A DNA stretch of 64,000 nucleotides from Mycolicibacterium diernhoferi (lineage in GTDB: Bacteria; Actinomycetota; Actinomycetes; Mycobacteriales; Mycobacteriaceae). Position 1 is the first letter of the stretch; each line of letters opens with the position of its first letter. This document shows, piece after piece, positions 1 to 9,592 of the stretch. The notes beneath the pieces were generated by a model. The model was not told where the DNA came from. It saw only the letters and a program-made list of their open reading frames with translations, and searched no databases. A program made the translations under genes and the position numbers. The stretch is from contig NZ_CP080332.1 of NCBI RefSeq assembly GCF_019456655.1, forward strand, positions 1,674,001 through 1,738,000, read 5' to 3'.

Positions 1-399
1 AACTCCGACAACGTGTTACGCGGCGGTCTGACACCCAAGCACGTCGACGTGCCGGAGTTGTTGCGGGTGCTCGACTTCACCCCGACCGATGATGCGCCGA
101 TCGTGGCGCGCTCGACTCGCGGCGGTCTGGAACTGGTCTATGACACCCCGGCCCCGGAGTTCGCGGTGTCGCTGCTGCAGGTCACCGACGAGCACGTGGG
201 CCGCGAGATCGATGCGCCCGCCGAGCACGCCGGCCCGCAGGTGCTGCTGTGCATCGAGGGTGTCGTGAAGGTGCAGTCGACGTCCGGTGCGGTGTCGCTG
301 GCCCGCGGTGACGCCGCCTGGGTGTCCGCCGGCGACGGCCCGGTGCGGCTGCTGGCCGACGAACCGGCCCGGATGTTCCGGGTGACCGTCGGGCTCTGA
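1..399 (+). CDS. manA: Mannose-6-phosphate isomerase, C-terminal part (5' end outside window)
   Basis: The reading frame is open from base 1 and ends at TGA 397-399, so the gene starts upstream of the window. The 132 visible residues look like the C-terminal cupin half of type I phosphomannose isomerase, which interconverts fructose-6-P and mannose-6-P and feeds GDP-mannose for mycobacterial mannolipids and arabinomannans. The start (NSDNVLRGGLTPKHVD) is typical of the conserved region after the metal-binding site. Position ahead of the alkane operon matches the M. tuberculosis order (Rv3255c before alkB). Identification rests on this motif and on synteny; the catalytic half is not visible. 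Confidence 0.85.
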   Translation, partial: NSDNVLRGGLTPKHVDVPELLRVLDFTPTDDAPIVARSTRGGLELVYDTPAPEFAVSLLQVTDEHVGREIDAPAEHAGPQVLLCIEGVVKVQSTSGAVSLARGDAAWVSAGDGPVRLLADEPARMFRVTVGL

Positions 400-416
400 G
401 GCTCGCTGCCGCGCGC

Positions 417-472
417 CGACGGTGCGCTGAGCTCTACTTTTCGCGTCTTTTCTCGCTCTGAGCGCACCGTCG
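417..472. repeat. Inverted repeat after manA, possible terminator or dispersed hairpin
   Basis: Two perfect 12-base arms, CGACGGTGCGCT at 417-428 and AGCGCACCGTCG at 461-472, enclose a 32-base pyrimidine-rich loop. The element begins 18 bases after the manA stop and lies ahead of the alkB promoter. There is no clear T-run after the stem, so a classical intrinsic terminator is uncertain. It could be a transcript-end hairpin or a member of a small dispersed repeat family. Confidence 0.5.
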
Positions 473-487
473 TGCCCAGCGTCGTTT

Positions 488-536
488 ACAAAACATCTAG
501 TTTTGTCTAGACACGCGACAAACTACGTTCTATAGT
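488..536 (+). promoter_or_regulatory. Probable alkB promoter with overlapping TetR-type operator
   Basis: A -35-like TAGACA (508-513), a 17-base spacer and a -10-like TATAGT (531-536) precede alkB by about 40 bases. Two palindromes overlap the upstream half: ACAAAAC-N5-GTTTTGT at 488-506 and TGTCTAGACA at 504-513, the latter covering the -35 box. This is the expected layout for repression by the TetR-family protein encoded as the last gene of the same operon. The assignment of regulator to operator is inference. Confidence 0.6.
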
Positions 537-574
537 CAACCGCAGCAGTGATGGCACTCACAGGAGGTTGTCGG

Positions 575-1804
575 ATGACGACGCACATGGATGCGGACGC
601 GAACGCGCCGGCCGTGCAATGGCGGGACCGCAAGCGATACCTGTGGTTGATGGGGCTGATCCCGCCGACCGCGCTGTTCGTGATCCTGCCGGTGGTCTGG
701 GCGATGAACCAGTGGGGCTGGCAGACCGCCTCGCAGGTGCTGTTCTGGATCGGTCCGCTGCTGGTCTACGTGCTGCTGCCGATCCTGGACCGCAAGTTCG
801 GCCCGGACGGCCAGAACCCGCCCGACGAGCTGATGGAACAGCTGGAGAACGACAGGTACTACCGCTACTGCACCTACCTGTACATCCCGTTCCAGTACGC
901 CAGCGTCATCTTCGGCGCCTACGCCTTCACCGCGTCGGACCTGAGCTGGCTGGGGTATGACGGCGGGCTGAGCTGGCCGGCCAAGATCGGCCTGGCGCTC
1001 TCGGTCGGTGTGCTCGGCGGTGTCGGGATCAACACCGCCCACGAGATGGGGCACAAGAAGGACGAACTGGAGCGCTGGCTGTCCAAGATCACGCTGGCCC
1101 AGACCTGGTACGGGCACTTCTACATCGAGCACAACCGTGGCCACCACGTCCGCGTCGCCACCCCGGAGGACCCGGCGTCCTCGCGGTTCGGCGAGACCAT
1201 CTGGGAGTTCCTGCCACGCAGCGTGTGGGGCAGCCTGAAATCGTCGTGGGAGCTGGAGGCCAAGCGGCTGGAGCGGGCCGGCAAGCCCACCTGGCACTGG
1301 TCCAACGACGTACTCAACGCCTGGGCGATGTCGGTGGTGCTGTGGGGCGCGCTGATCGCCGTCTTCGGCCTCGGTGTCATCCCGTTCATGCTGATCTCGG
1401 CGATCTACGGCTTCGCGCTGCTGGAGACGGTGAACTACCTGGAGCACTACGGCCTGCTGCGGCAGAAGCTGGACAGCGGTCGGTACGAGCGGTGCGCCCC
1501 GGTGCACAGCTGGAACTCCGACCACATCGTCACCAACCTGTTCCTGTACCACCTGCAGCGGCACAGCGACCATCACGCCAACCCGACCCGCCGCTACCAG
1601 ACGCTGCGCAGCATCGAGGGCGCGCCGAACCTGCCGAGTGGCTACGCCTCGATGATCGGGCTGACCTACTTCCCGCCGCTGTGGCGCAAGGTGATGGATC
1701 ACCGGGTGCTGGCGCACTACAACGGCGACATCAGCCGGGTGAACATCCACCCGCGGGTGCGCGAGCGGGTGCTGGCCAAGTACGGAAGCGGTGAGGTGAA
1801 GTGA
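575..1804 (+). CDS. alkB: Alkane 1-monooxygenase AlkB
   Basis: Integral-membrane non-haem di-iron hydroxylase that oxidises the terminal carbon of n-alkanes to 1-alkanols, taking electrons from rubredoxin. The 409-residue protein has several hydrophobic membrane segments and the family histidine clusters: HEMGH near residues 156-160, EHNRGHH near 185-191 and a later HSDHH near 330-334, plus NYLEHYG. ATG 575 is chosen because AGGAGG (562-567) sits 7 bases upstream; an in-frame GTG at 548 lacks such a site. The stop overlaps the first rubredoxin start (GTGA), so the genes are probably translationally coupled. Corresponds to Rv3252c. Confidence 0.95.
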   Translation: MTTHMDADANAPAVQWRDRKRYLWLMGLIPPTALFVILPVVWAMNQWGWQTASQVLFWIGPLLVYVLLPILDRKFGPDGQNPPDELMEQLENDRYYRYCTYLYIPFQYASVIFGAYAFTASDLSWLGYDGGLSWPAKIGLALSVGVLGGVGINTAHEMGHKKDELERWLSKITLAQTWYGHFYIEHNRGHHVRVATPEDPASSRFGETIWEFLPRSVWGSLKSSWELEAKRLERAGKPTWHWSNDVLNAWAMSVVLWGALIAVFGLGVIPFMLISAIYGFALLETVNYLEHYGLLRQKLDSGRYERCAPVHSWNSDHIVTNLFLYHLQRHSDHHANPTRRYQTLRSIEGAPNLPSGYASMIGLTYFPPLWRKVMDHRVLAHYNGDISRVNIHPRVRERVLAKYGSGEVK

Positions 1805-2004
1805 GCGCCTACCGTTGCCCCGGCTGCGATTACGTCTACGACGAGGCGAAAGGCGCTCCGCGCGAGGGCTTTCCGGCCGGCACCGGCTGGGCCGAGGTGC
1901 CTGACGACTGGTGCTGCCCGGACTGCGCGGTCCGCGAGAAGGTCGACTTCGAACCCGCCGGGGCCGGCGAAGCGACGGGAATCGAGAAGGGGACGTCCCG
2001 ATGA
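1801..2004 (+). CDS. rubA: Rubredoxin, AlkG1-like
   Basis: Small 67-residue one-iron electron carrier. The iron ligands are the two Cys pairs C6-x2-C9 and C39-x2-C42. The second pair is followed by an inserted arginine ([12 protein letters not shown]). That insertion is the reported hallmark of AlkG1-type rubredoxins, which are generally not competent electron donors to AlkB, unlike the AlkG2 type. GTG 1801 overlaps the alkB stop by four bases, and the stop overlaps the start of the second rubredoxin (ATGA). An extra Cys precedes the second pair (WCCPDC). Confidence 0.92.
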   Translation: MSAYRCPGCDYVYDEAKGAPREGFPAGTGWAEVPDDWCCPDCAVREKVDFEPAGAGEATGIEKGTSR

Positions 2005-2189
2005 GCGAGAACGAGTACAGACTGTTCGTCTGCGTGCAGTGCGGATTCGAGTACGACGAGGCCAAGGGCTGGCCGGAGGACGGGATCGCCCCGGGCACCC
2101 GCTGGGCCGACATCCCCGAGGACTGGAGCTGCCCGGACTGCGGCGCAGCAAAGTCCGACTTCGACATGGTCGAGATCGCCAGGCCGTGA
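2001..2189 (+). CDS. rubB: Rubredoxin, AlkG2-like electron donor to AlkB
   Basis: 62-residue rubredoxin with [18 protein letters not shown] at the N terminus and [15 protein letters not shown] at the C-terminal iron knuckle, without the arginine insertion of the preceding rubredoxin. This is the form expected to pass electrons from a rubredoxin reductase to AlkB. ATG 2001 overlaps the preceding stop by four bases. A reductase gene is not visible nearby, so it must be encoded elsewhere. Corresponds to Rv3250c. Confidence 0.93.
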   Translation: MSENEYRLFVCVQCGFEYDEAKGWPEDGIAPGTRWADIPEDWSCPDCGAAKSDFDMVEIARP

Positions 2190-2263
2190 CGGTCGTCTCG
2201 GGCGTCCGGACGGCCCCGCGAGCATCCGCCCCCACGGCGCGGCGAAGTTATAGGGTCGCGGCT

Positions 2264-2896
2264 ATGAGCGGACCCGGACCTCGGCGTACGGCACCACGCG
2301 TGCCGTACGCCGAGGCGTCTCGGGTGCTGCTGCGCGACTCGATCCTGGACGGCATGCGCGAGATGCTGCTGGTGCGGGACTGGTCCTCGATCACCCTCAC
2401 CGATGTGGCCCGAGCGGCCGGGATCAGCCGGCAGACCATCTACAACGAGTTCGGATCGCGGCAGGGACTGGCCGAGGGCTATGCGCTGCGGCTGGCCGAC
2501 CGCCTGGTCGACGCCGTCGACCGGGCGGTCAACAACAACGTCGGGCAGGTCTACGACGCCTTCCTGGAGGGGTTCCGGGCGTTCTTCCTCGAGTCGGCCT
2601 CGGATCCGTTGGTGATCTCGCTGCTCGGCGGCGAGGCCAAACCGGATCTGCTGCAGATCATCACCACCGGCAGCGGCCCGATCATCACGCGCTGCTCGCA
2701 GCGGCTGACCGCGACGTTCCAGGACAGCTGGATGAAGGCCTCCGACGAGGACTCCGGGGTACTGGCCCGCGCCATCGTCCGGCTGGCGATGAGCTACGTC
2801 TCGATGCCCCCGGAAGCCGACCACGATGTGGCCATGGATTTGGCTAGGCTTATGACGCCGTTCGCCGAACGGTACGGTGTCATAGACACCCGGTAG
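2264..2896 (+). CDS. alkX: TetR-family regulator of the alkane operon (AlkX type)
   Basis: 210-residue TetR regulator. The N-terminal helix-turn-helix is recognisable around residues 45-68 (ITLTDVARAAGISRQTIYNEFGSR), followed by an all-helical ligand domain. It is the fourth gene after alkB-rubA-rubB, as in M. tuberculosis (Rv3249c), and probably represses the operon from the palindromes at 488-513, relieved by alkane-derived fatty acids. I chose ATG 2264 by homologue length. An in-frame GTG at 2186, overlapping the rubredoxin stop, would add 26 residues and is an alternative. Its last codons overlap the 5' helix of the candidate riboswitch of ahcY. Confidence 0.88.
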   Translation: MSGPGPRRTAPRVPYAEASRVLLRDSILDGMREMLLVRDWSSITLTDVARAAGISRQTIYNEFGSRQGLAEGYALRLADRLVDAVDRAVNNNVGQVYDAFLEGFRAFFLESASDPLVISLLGGEAKPDLLQIITTGSGPIITRCSQRLTATFQDSWMKASDEDSGVLARAIVRLAMSYVSMPPEADHDVAMDLARLMTPFAERYGVIDTR

Positions 2897-2972
2897 CTGG
2901 CAGAGCGCTGCACAAGCGCCTGTCCCGCGAGCCCGCAGGCCACCGGTGTCGCGTGCGCACACTCGTGCGCTC
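2890..2972 (+). promoter_or_regulatory. Candidate S-adenosylhomocysteine (SAH) riboswitch before ahcY
   Basis: The leader of ahcY carries the invariant-looking core GAGCGCTGCA at 2903-2912, then AGGC at 2937-2940, then GCGCTC at 2967-2972. This is the order found in proteobacterial SAH riboswitches. GAGCGC (2903-2908) can pair with GCGCTC (2967-2972) to form the long-range P4 pseudoknot helix. A P1 helix can form from CCGGT (2890-2894) plus GG (2899-2900) with CCACCGG (2940-2946), leaving a bulge. The region between P1 and P4 can form a small P3 hairpin around 2951-2958. In the known class SAH binding turns expression on, which suits SAH hydrolase. P1 departs from the textbook sequence, so this is a strong candidate, not a certainty. 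Confidence 0.65.
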
Positions 2973-3030
2973 CTAGGCAAAGCCTGTTGAAGGCCTGTTC
3001 GAGAACGATGACTTAAGGGGCCCTATCCAT

Positions 3031-4491
<1,461 letters not shown>

Positions 4492-4496
4492 TCAGC

Positions 4497-4973
4497 GTGC
4501 GGAATCTGCGTGGAATCGCCACGGCGGCACTGTGTGCCGCCGTGGCGATCGGCTGTTCGGGCACTTCTCCGGACGCCTCGCAGGGCTCCGGGCCCACCGA
4601 CGCGGCAGCGCCGGCGGAGGTGCGCCACGACATCGCCGGTCTGGTCGAGGTGTTCCCCGGCGTCGGGGCGCCGGAGTCGGTGGCCTGGCTGCAGTGGGGT
4701 GAGCCCGCCGATGGCGGTATGGCGGTGCGCTGGACCGACGCCGTCGTCCGGTTGAACCCGGCGGTCGCCGACGCCATGGCGGCCCAGTTCGAGCCCACCG
4801 ACACCGGCCGCCGGCCCCAGGTGCAGGACGCACTTTCGGCCGAGATCCCGGCCGGGCCGTTCCTCACCGGCGAACTTCTCGACGCCGGTTTCTCCTCCGA
4901 TTCGACGAGCACATACGCGTTCTTGGATCGCGGACAGGCGACGTTGGTGTTGCAGGCGACCAGCATCGGCTGA
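4497..4973 (+). CDS. Putative lipoprotein of unknown function
   Basis: 158 residues starting at GTG 4497, six bases after ahcY. The N terminus has a short basic stretch (MRNLRG), a hydrophobic run and a lipobox-like VAIGC ending at Cys20. An Ala/Pro/Ser/Thr-rich linker follows, which predicts lipid anchoring at the outer face of the membrane. I recognise no enzymatic motif in the remaining ~120 residues. Its tight spacing suggests co-transcription with ahcY, but I do not recall an equivalent at this site in M. tuberculosis, so it may be lineage-specific. Confidence 0.7.
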   Translation: MRNLRGIATAALCAAVAIGCSGTSPDASQGSGPTDAAAPAEVRHDIAGLVEVFPGVGAPESVAWLQWGEPADGGMAVRWTDAVVRLNPAVADAMAAQFEPTDTGRRPQVQDALSAEIPAGPFLTGELLDAGFSSDSTSTYAFLDRGQATLVLQATSIG

Positions 4974-5089
4974 CCGCCCCGCCGTCGAGCAAATCCCGCC
5001 GGGCAGTGCGGGTGGGCACGTGACATCTCGGCCCCCGTATGTCATGTGATGAATCCGTGTCCAAACGGCGACCTGTTTGTTACTGTCCG

Positions 5090-6400
5090 GTGGTGATTCG
5101 GGCCGGGGCTCTGCTTGCCATCGTGTCTTTTGGTTTCGTCATCAGTTGTCTCACAAGCGGTTTCGCGCATGCCGACGACTGGTATCCGTACTACAACGAG
5201 GACGAGTACACCGAGTTCTACACGCCACCGAATCCGTTGCCGGACGTACCGCCCGGGGACCTCATCCGCACCGAACCCTCGCGGCTGGTGCTGGAGCCGT
5301 CCGGGCAGTTGGGCCACATCATGGCCAACGGCACCCGGATCATGTACCGCAGCACCGATGGTCGCGGTAACCCGAATGTGGTGACCGGCACCTACTTTGA
5401 GCCGTGGAACGCCTGGCCCGGGCAGGGCCCGCGGCCGCTGATCGTGTACGGCCCCGGCACCCAGGGCCAGGGCGACCAGTGCGCACCGTCGCGGCAGTTC
5501 AACCAGGGCATCCACTGGTCGCCGTACCTGGACTTCATGTTCAACTACGAAGAGCTGTTCGTCGCCACCCTGGTGGCGCGCGGGTTCGCCATCGTGATGA
5601 CCGACTACGAAGGCCTGGGCACCATCGGGGTGACGCACACCTACGTCAACCGGCTCTCCCAGGGGCATGCCATGCTCGACGCGGCCCGTGCCGCGCGGCT
5701 GCTGCCGGACACCTCGCTGACACCCGCCGGGCCCACTGCCTTCTGGGGTTACTCGCAGGGCGGGGGAGCGGCCGCGTCGGCCGCCGAGCTGGCGTCGTCG
5801 TACGCACCCGATGTGAACGTGGTCGGCACCTTCGCCGGTGCGCCGCCGGCCGATCTGATCGATCTGATCCCCTATGCCGACGGCAGCGCGCTCGTCGGGG
5901 TCATCGGCTACGCGCTCAACAGCGTCTTCCAGACCTACCCGGAGGCGGAACCCAAGATCCGTTCGGTACTGACCCCGCGGGGCCAGGACTTCGTCGACAA
6001 GACCCGCGACCAGTGCGTCGGGGAGTCGTTGACCAAGTTCATGTTCCGGCACCTGCAGCCCTATTTCAATCAACCGATCTCAGAGCTGTTGCACGACCCG
6101 CAGTTTCGCGGCATCTTCGAGCTGCAGAAGCTCGGCACGCTGAAACCCAATGCGCCGGTGCTGCTCAACAGCAACCGCTACGACCCGTTGGTGCCCTACG
6201 CGCCGGTGGTGCAACTGGCCCGGGACTGGTGTGCCAAGGGCAGCGACATCGAGATGCGCACCAACGAGCAGCCACCCTTTCTGAACAAGGCAGTGGTCAA
6301 CCACGCCCTGCCGATGCTCGTCGACGGCGAACCGGCCATGCAGTGGCTGGCCGATCGCTTCAACGGAGTGCCCACCGCACCGAACTGCGGACAGGTCTGA
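5090..6400 (+). CDS. Secreted lipase/esterase of the fungal-type LIP family
   Basis: Alpha/beta-hydrolase of the secretory lipase (LIP) family, expected to hydrolyse acyl esters outside the membrane. An N-terminal signal peptide (hydrophobic stretch ending in SGFAHA, cleavage before DD) is followed by the mature domain. The nucleophile elbow is GYSQGGG around residues 222-228. An aspartate near the C-terminal third (NSNRYDPLVPY) and a late His (VNHALPM) complete a plausible triad. I chose GTG 5090 (or 5093) because it gives a compact signal peptide; an ATG at 5039 would add 17 residues without a ribosome site. Mycobacteria carry several paralogues such as Rv1592c. Confidence 0.82.
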   Translation: MVIRAGALLAIVSFGFVISCLTSGFAHADDWYPYYNEDEYTEFYTPPNPLPDVPPGDLIRTEPSRLVLEPSGQLGHIMANGTRIMYRSTDGRGNPNVVTGTYFEPWNAWPGQGPRPLIVYGPGTQGQGDQCAPSRQFNQGIHWSPYLDFMFNYEELFVATLVARGFAIVMTDYEGLGTIGVTHTYVNRLSQGHAMLDAARAARLLPDTSLTPAGPTAFWGYSQGGGAAASAAELASSYAPDVNVVGTFAGAPPADLIDLIPYADGSALVGVIGYALNSVFQTYPEAEPKIRSVLTPRGQDFVDKTRDQCVGESLTKFMFRHLQPYFNQPISELLHDPQFRGIFELQKLGTLKPNAPVLLNSNRYDPLVPYAPVVQLARDWCAKGSDIEMRTNEQPPFLNKAVVNHALPMLVDGEPAMQWLADRFNGVPTAPNCGQV

Positions 6401-6455
6401 GGACTCCGACACCGGATCGTCGGGCAGTGGGCCGACCGGCGGCTAGGCTCGCTGG

Positions 6456-7079
6456 GTGCTCATCGTGATCGAAGGCCTCGACGGTGCCGGCAAGAGAACC
6501 CTGACCGAGGGGTTGCGCACGGCGTTCGAGGCCGGCGGCAAGACGGTCACCACCCTGGCTTTCCCGCGCTACGGCGCGTCCGTGCACGCCGACATCGCGG
6601 CCGAGGCGCTGCACGGTGCGCACGGCGACCTGACCGATTCGGTGTACGCCATGGCCACCCTGTTCGCGCTGGACCGGGCCGGGGCCAAGGCCGAGATCGA
6701 GGAGCTGCAGCGCACGCACGACGTGGTGATCCTGGACCGCTATGTCGCGTCGAACGCCGCCTACAGCGCGGCCCGGCTGAACCAGGGCATCGACGGTGAG
6801 GTCGTGGGGTGGGTGTATGCCCTGGAGTTCGGCAGGTTCGATCTGCCCAAGCCGGATCGTCAACTGCTGCTGGATGTTTCGCCTGAGCTGGCCGACCGCC
6901 GAGCTCGGCAGCGCGCCGAGCAGGACGCCGACCGGGCGCGCGACGCCTACGAACGTGATCGCGGGCTGCAGGAGCGCACCGCGGCGGCCTATGCCGACCT
7001 GGCCGCCGCGAACTGGGCGGGAGACTGGGTGGTGGTGCCCCCGGACAGTGACCCGGCGGCCCTGGCCGGACGGCTCTGA
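6456..7079 (+). CDS. tmk: Thymidylate kinase
   Basis: Phosphorylates dTMP to dTDP with ATP, an essential step in dTTP supply. The 207-residue protein begins with the P-loop MLIVIEGLDGAGKRTL, matching the mycobacterial form, and continues with the DR(Y/F) substrate-binding motif ILDRYVASNAAYSAARL around residues 92-108. GTG 6456 places the P-loop at the right distance from the N terminus. It stands directly before mtrA as in M. tuberculosis (Rv3247c). Confidence 0.95.
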   Translation: MLIVIEGLDGAGKRTLTEGLRTAFEAGGKTVTTLAFPRYGASVHADIAAEALHGAHGDLTDSVYAMATLFALDRAGAKAEIEELQRTHDVVILDRYVASNAAYSAARLNQGIDGEVVGWVYALEFGRFDLPKPDRQLLLDVSPELADRRARQRAEQDADRARDAYERDRGLQERTAAAYADLAAANWAGDWVVVPPDSDPAALAGRL

Positions 7080-7140
7080 GCGCGCGCTGCGCGCCGGCCC
7101 GCTCGGGCCCTGTGGCCCTCGTCATTGAGCCCAAACCGAG

Positions 7141-7168
7141 AAACCCGCGTGTGGCACCCGGGTTTTAT
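7141..7168 (+). terminator. Probable terminator after tmk
   Basis: AAACCCG (7141-7147) pairs with CGGGTTT (7159-7165) around an 11-base loop and is followed by TTAT. It lies between tmk and mtrA and could end the tmk transcript, leaving mtrA on its own promoter. Confidence 0.45.
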
Positions 7169-7185
7169 CGCCTTGTGGTGACACC

Positions 7186-7872
7186 ATGGTCACCATGAGG
7201 CAACGGATCCTGGTCGTCGACGACGACCCCTCGCTGGCCGAGATGCTCACCATCGTGCTGCGTGGGGAGGGTTTCGACACCGCCGTCATCGGAGACGGCA
7301 GCCAGGCGCTCACCGCCGTCCGTGAACTGCGGCCCGATCTGGTGCTGCTCGACCTGATGCTGCCGGGCATGAACGGCATCGACGTGTGCCGTGTGCTGCG
7401 CGCCGACTCCGGCGTGCCGATCGTGATGCTGACCGCCAAGACCGACACCGTCGACGTGGTCCTGGGCCTGGAATCCGGCGCCGACGACTACGTGATGAAG
7501 CCGTTCAAGCCCAAGGAACTGGTGGCCCGGGTCCGGGCCCGGCTGCGGCGCAACGACGACGAGCCCGCCGAGATGCTGGCCATCCATGACATCGACATCG
7601 ATGTGCCCGCACACAAGGTCACCCGTGCCGGTGAGCAGATCTCGCTGACCCCGCTGGAGTTCGACCTGCTGGTGGCGCTGGCGCGTAAACCGCGTCAGGT
7701 GTTCACTCGTGATGTGCTGCTCGAGCAGGTCTGGGGCTACCGCCATCCGGCCGATACCCGGTTGGTGAACGTGCATGTCCAGCGCTTGCGGGCCAAGGTC
7801 GAGACCGACCCGGAGAACCCGCAGGTGGTCCTGACCGTTCGAGGAGTGGGATACAAGGCCGGACCTCCGTGA
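7186..7872 (+). CDS. mtrA: Response regulator MtrA
   Basis: OmpR/PhoB-type DNA-binding response regulator of the essential MtrAB system, which links replication, cell division and cell-wall hydrolase expression. The receiver domain covers residues 1-125, with acidic DDD near residue 12, the phospho-acceptor Asp at 56 in [10 protein letters not shown] and conserved Lys in MKPFKP. The winged-helix domain ends [11 protein letters not shown]. At 228 residues it equals the M. tuberculosis protein (Rv3246c) and is almost identical to it as I remember. ATG 7186 matches the known N terminus; ATG 7195 is also possible. An inverted GGTGAC/GTCACC pair straddles the start codon. Confidence 0.98.
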   Translation: MVTMRQRILVVDDDPSLAEMLTIVLRGEGFDTAVIGDGSQALTAVRELRPDLVLLDLMLPGMNGIDVCRVLRADSGVPIVMLTAKTDTVDVVLGLESGADDYVMKPFKPKELVARVRARLRRNDDEPAEMLAIHDIDIDVPAHKVTRAGEQISLTPLEFDLLVALARKPRQVFTRDVLLEQVWGYRHPADTRLVNVHVQRLRAKVETDPENPQVVLTVRGVGYKAGPP

Positions 7873-7900
7873 TCGGTTCGTCCACGGTGGGGCGGCGTTC

Positions 7901-9592
7901 GTGATCTGGGGTTCACGACGCCGGGTCCGTGGCCGTTTCCGCGGCCCGTCGCCGATGTTGCGCGGGTTGGGGGCGGTCGGCCGCGCCATCAGCTATGCCT
8001 GGCGCCGCTCGTTGCAGTTGCGCGTGGTGTCCCTGACGCTCGGTTTGTCGCTGGCCGTCATCCTGGTGCTCGGCTTCGTGCTCACCAGCCAGATCACCGA
8101 CCGCATCCTGGAGGTCAAGGTCCGGGCGGCCACCGAGGCGATCGAGCAGGCCCGCGGCACGGTCAGCGGCATCGTCGGTGGCGAGGAGGCCCGGTCGCTG
8201 GACGCCAGCCTGCAGCTGGCCCGTAACACGCTCATCGACCGCAAGGCCGACGTCGGCTCGGGATTGGCCGGTGCCTTCGACGCCGTCCTCGTGGTGCCCG
8301 GTGACGGCCCCCGCGCGGCGACATCGGCCGGCCCGATCCAGCAGGTCCCCGATGTCCTGCGCGACTTCGTCAAGGCCGGTCAGGTCAGCTACCAGTACGC
8401 GACCGTGCACACCGACGGGTTCTCCGGGCCCGCGCTGATCATGGGCAGCCCCACCGGGTCGTCGACGCCCTCGGTCCCCAATCTTGAGCTCTACCTGATC
8501 TTTCCGCTGAGCAACGAGGAGTCCACCATCTCGCTGGTGCGCGGCACGATGGCGACCGGCGGCGTGGTGCTGCTCGGTCTGCTCGCCGCGATCGCGCTGC
8601 TGGTGGCCCGCCAGATCGTGCTGCCGGTGCGCTCCGCGTCCCGGATCGCCGAACGGTTCGCCGAGGGACATCTGACCGAGCGGATGCCGGTGCGCGGTGA
8701 GGACGACATGGCCCGGTTGGCGGTGTCGTTCAACGACATGGCCGAGAGCCTGTCCCGCCAGATCACCAACCTGGAGGAGTTCGGCAACCTGCAGCGCCGG
8801 TTCACCTCCGACGTCAGCCATGAGCTGCGCACCCCGCTGACCACCGTGCGGATGGCCGCCGACCTGATCCACGACCACAGCGAGGACCTGGACCCGGCGC
8901 TGCGCCGGTCCACCGAGTTGATGGTCAACGAACTCGACCGGTTCGAGACGCTGCTGGCCGATCTGTTGGAGATCTCGCGGCACGACGCCGGCGTCGCCGA
9001 ACTGGCGGTGGAGGCGGTCGATCTGCGCTCCACCGTGCAGAGCGCCCTGGACAACGTCGGCCACCTGGCCGCCGACGCCGGGGTGGCGCTCGAGGTGGAC
9101 ATGCCGTCGGACGGGGTGATCGCCGAAGTCGATCCGCGCCGGGTGGAACGAGTTCTGCGCAATCTGATCGCCAACGCCATCGATCACGCCGAACACAAAC
9201 CGGTGGAGATCCGGATGGCCGCCGACGAGGACACGGTGGCGGTCACCGTCCGCGATCACGGGGTCGGGCTGCGGCCGGGGGAGGAGAAGCTGGTGTTCAG
9301 CCGGTTCTGGCGTTCGGACCCGTCGCGGGTGCGCCGTTCCGGCGGAACCGGGCTGGGTCTGGCCATCAGCATCGAGGACGCCCGGCTGCACCAGGGCCGG
9401 CTGGAGGCCTGGGGTGAACCCGGCAAGGGCGCCTGTTTCCGGCTGACCCTGCCGTTGGTGCGCGGGCACAAGGTGACGACGAGTCCGTTGCCGCTCAAGC
9501 CGGCCGGGGTATCGGGGGCCGCCACCGGACCGCAGTCGCGGGTCCGGGATTCCGGGCCGCTGCGCCGTGATCGGGAGTCGGAGGGCGTATGA
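7901..9592 (+). CDS. mtrB: Sensor histidine kinase MtrB
   Basis: Membrane sensor partner of MtrA, 563 residues. Two membrane segments near residues 39-60 and 213-235 flank an extracytoplasmic domain. A HAMP linker follows, then the dimerisation helix with the phospho-accepting His in [11 protein letters not shown] (about residue 307). The ATPase domain has N box ([10 protein letters not shown]), G1 ([12 protein letters not shown]) and G2 (GGTGLGLAI). GTG 7901 gives the family N terminus MIWGSRRR. The stop overlaps the lpqB start (ATGA), indicating coupled translation. Confidence 0.98.
   Translation: MIWGSRRRVRGRFRGPSPMLRGLGAVGRAISYAWRRSLQLRVVSLTLGLSLAVILVLGFVLTSQITDRILEVKVRAATEAIEQARGTVSGIVGGEEARSLDASLQLARNTLIDRKADVGSGLAGAFDAVLVVPGDGPRAATSAGPIQQVPDVLRDFVKAGQVSYQYATVHTDGFSGPALIMGSPTGSSTPSVPNLELYLIFPLSNEESTISLVRGTMATGGVVLLGLLAAIALLVARQIVLPVRSASRIAERFAEGHLTERMPVRGEDDMARLAVSFNDMAESLSRQITNLEEFGNLQRRFTSDVSHELRTPLTTVRMAADLIHDHSEDLDPALRRSTELMVNELDRFETLLADLLEISRHDAGVAELAVEAVDLRSTVQSALDNVGHLAADAGVALEVDMPSDGVIAEVDPRRVERVLRNLIANAIDHAEHKPVEIRMAADEDTVAVTVRDHGVGLRPGEEKLVFSRFWRSDPSRVRRSGGTGLGLAISIEDARLHQGRLEAWGEPGKGACFRLTLPLVRGHKVTTSPLPLKPAGVSGAATGPQSRVRDSGPLRRDRESEGV

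Noticed and set aside
536..2980. Very long antisense frame (814 codons) opposite the alkane operon
   Set aside because: It mirrors alkB, the rubredoxins and alkX, whose protein motifs are unambiguous. The antisense product is low-complexity Arg/Gly/Pro/Val-rich sequence typical of GC-rich shadow frames.
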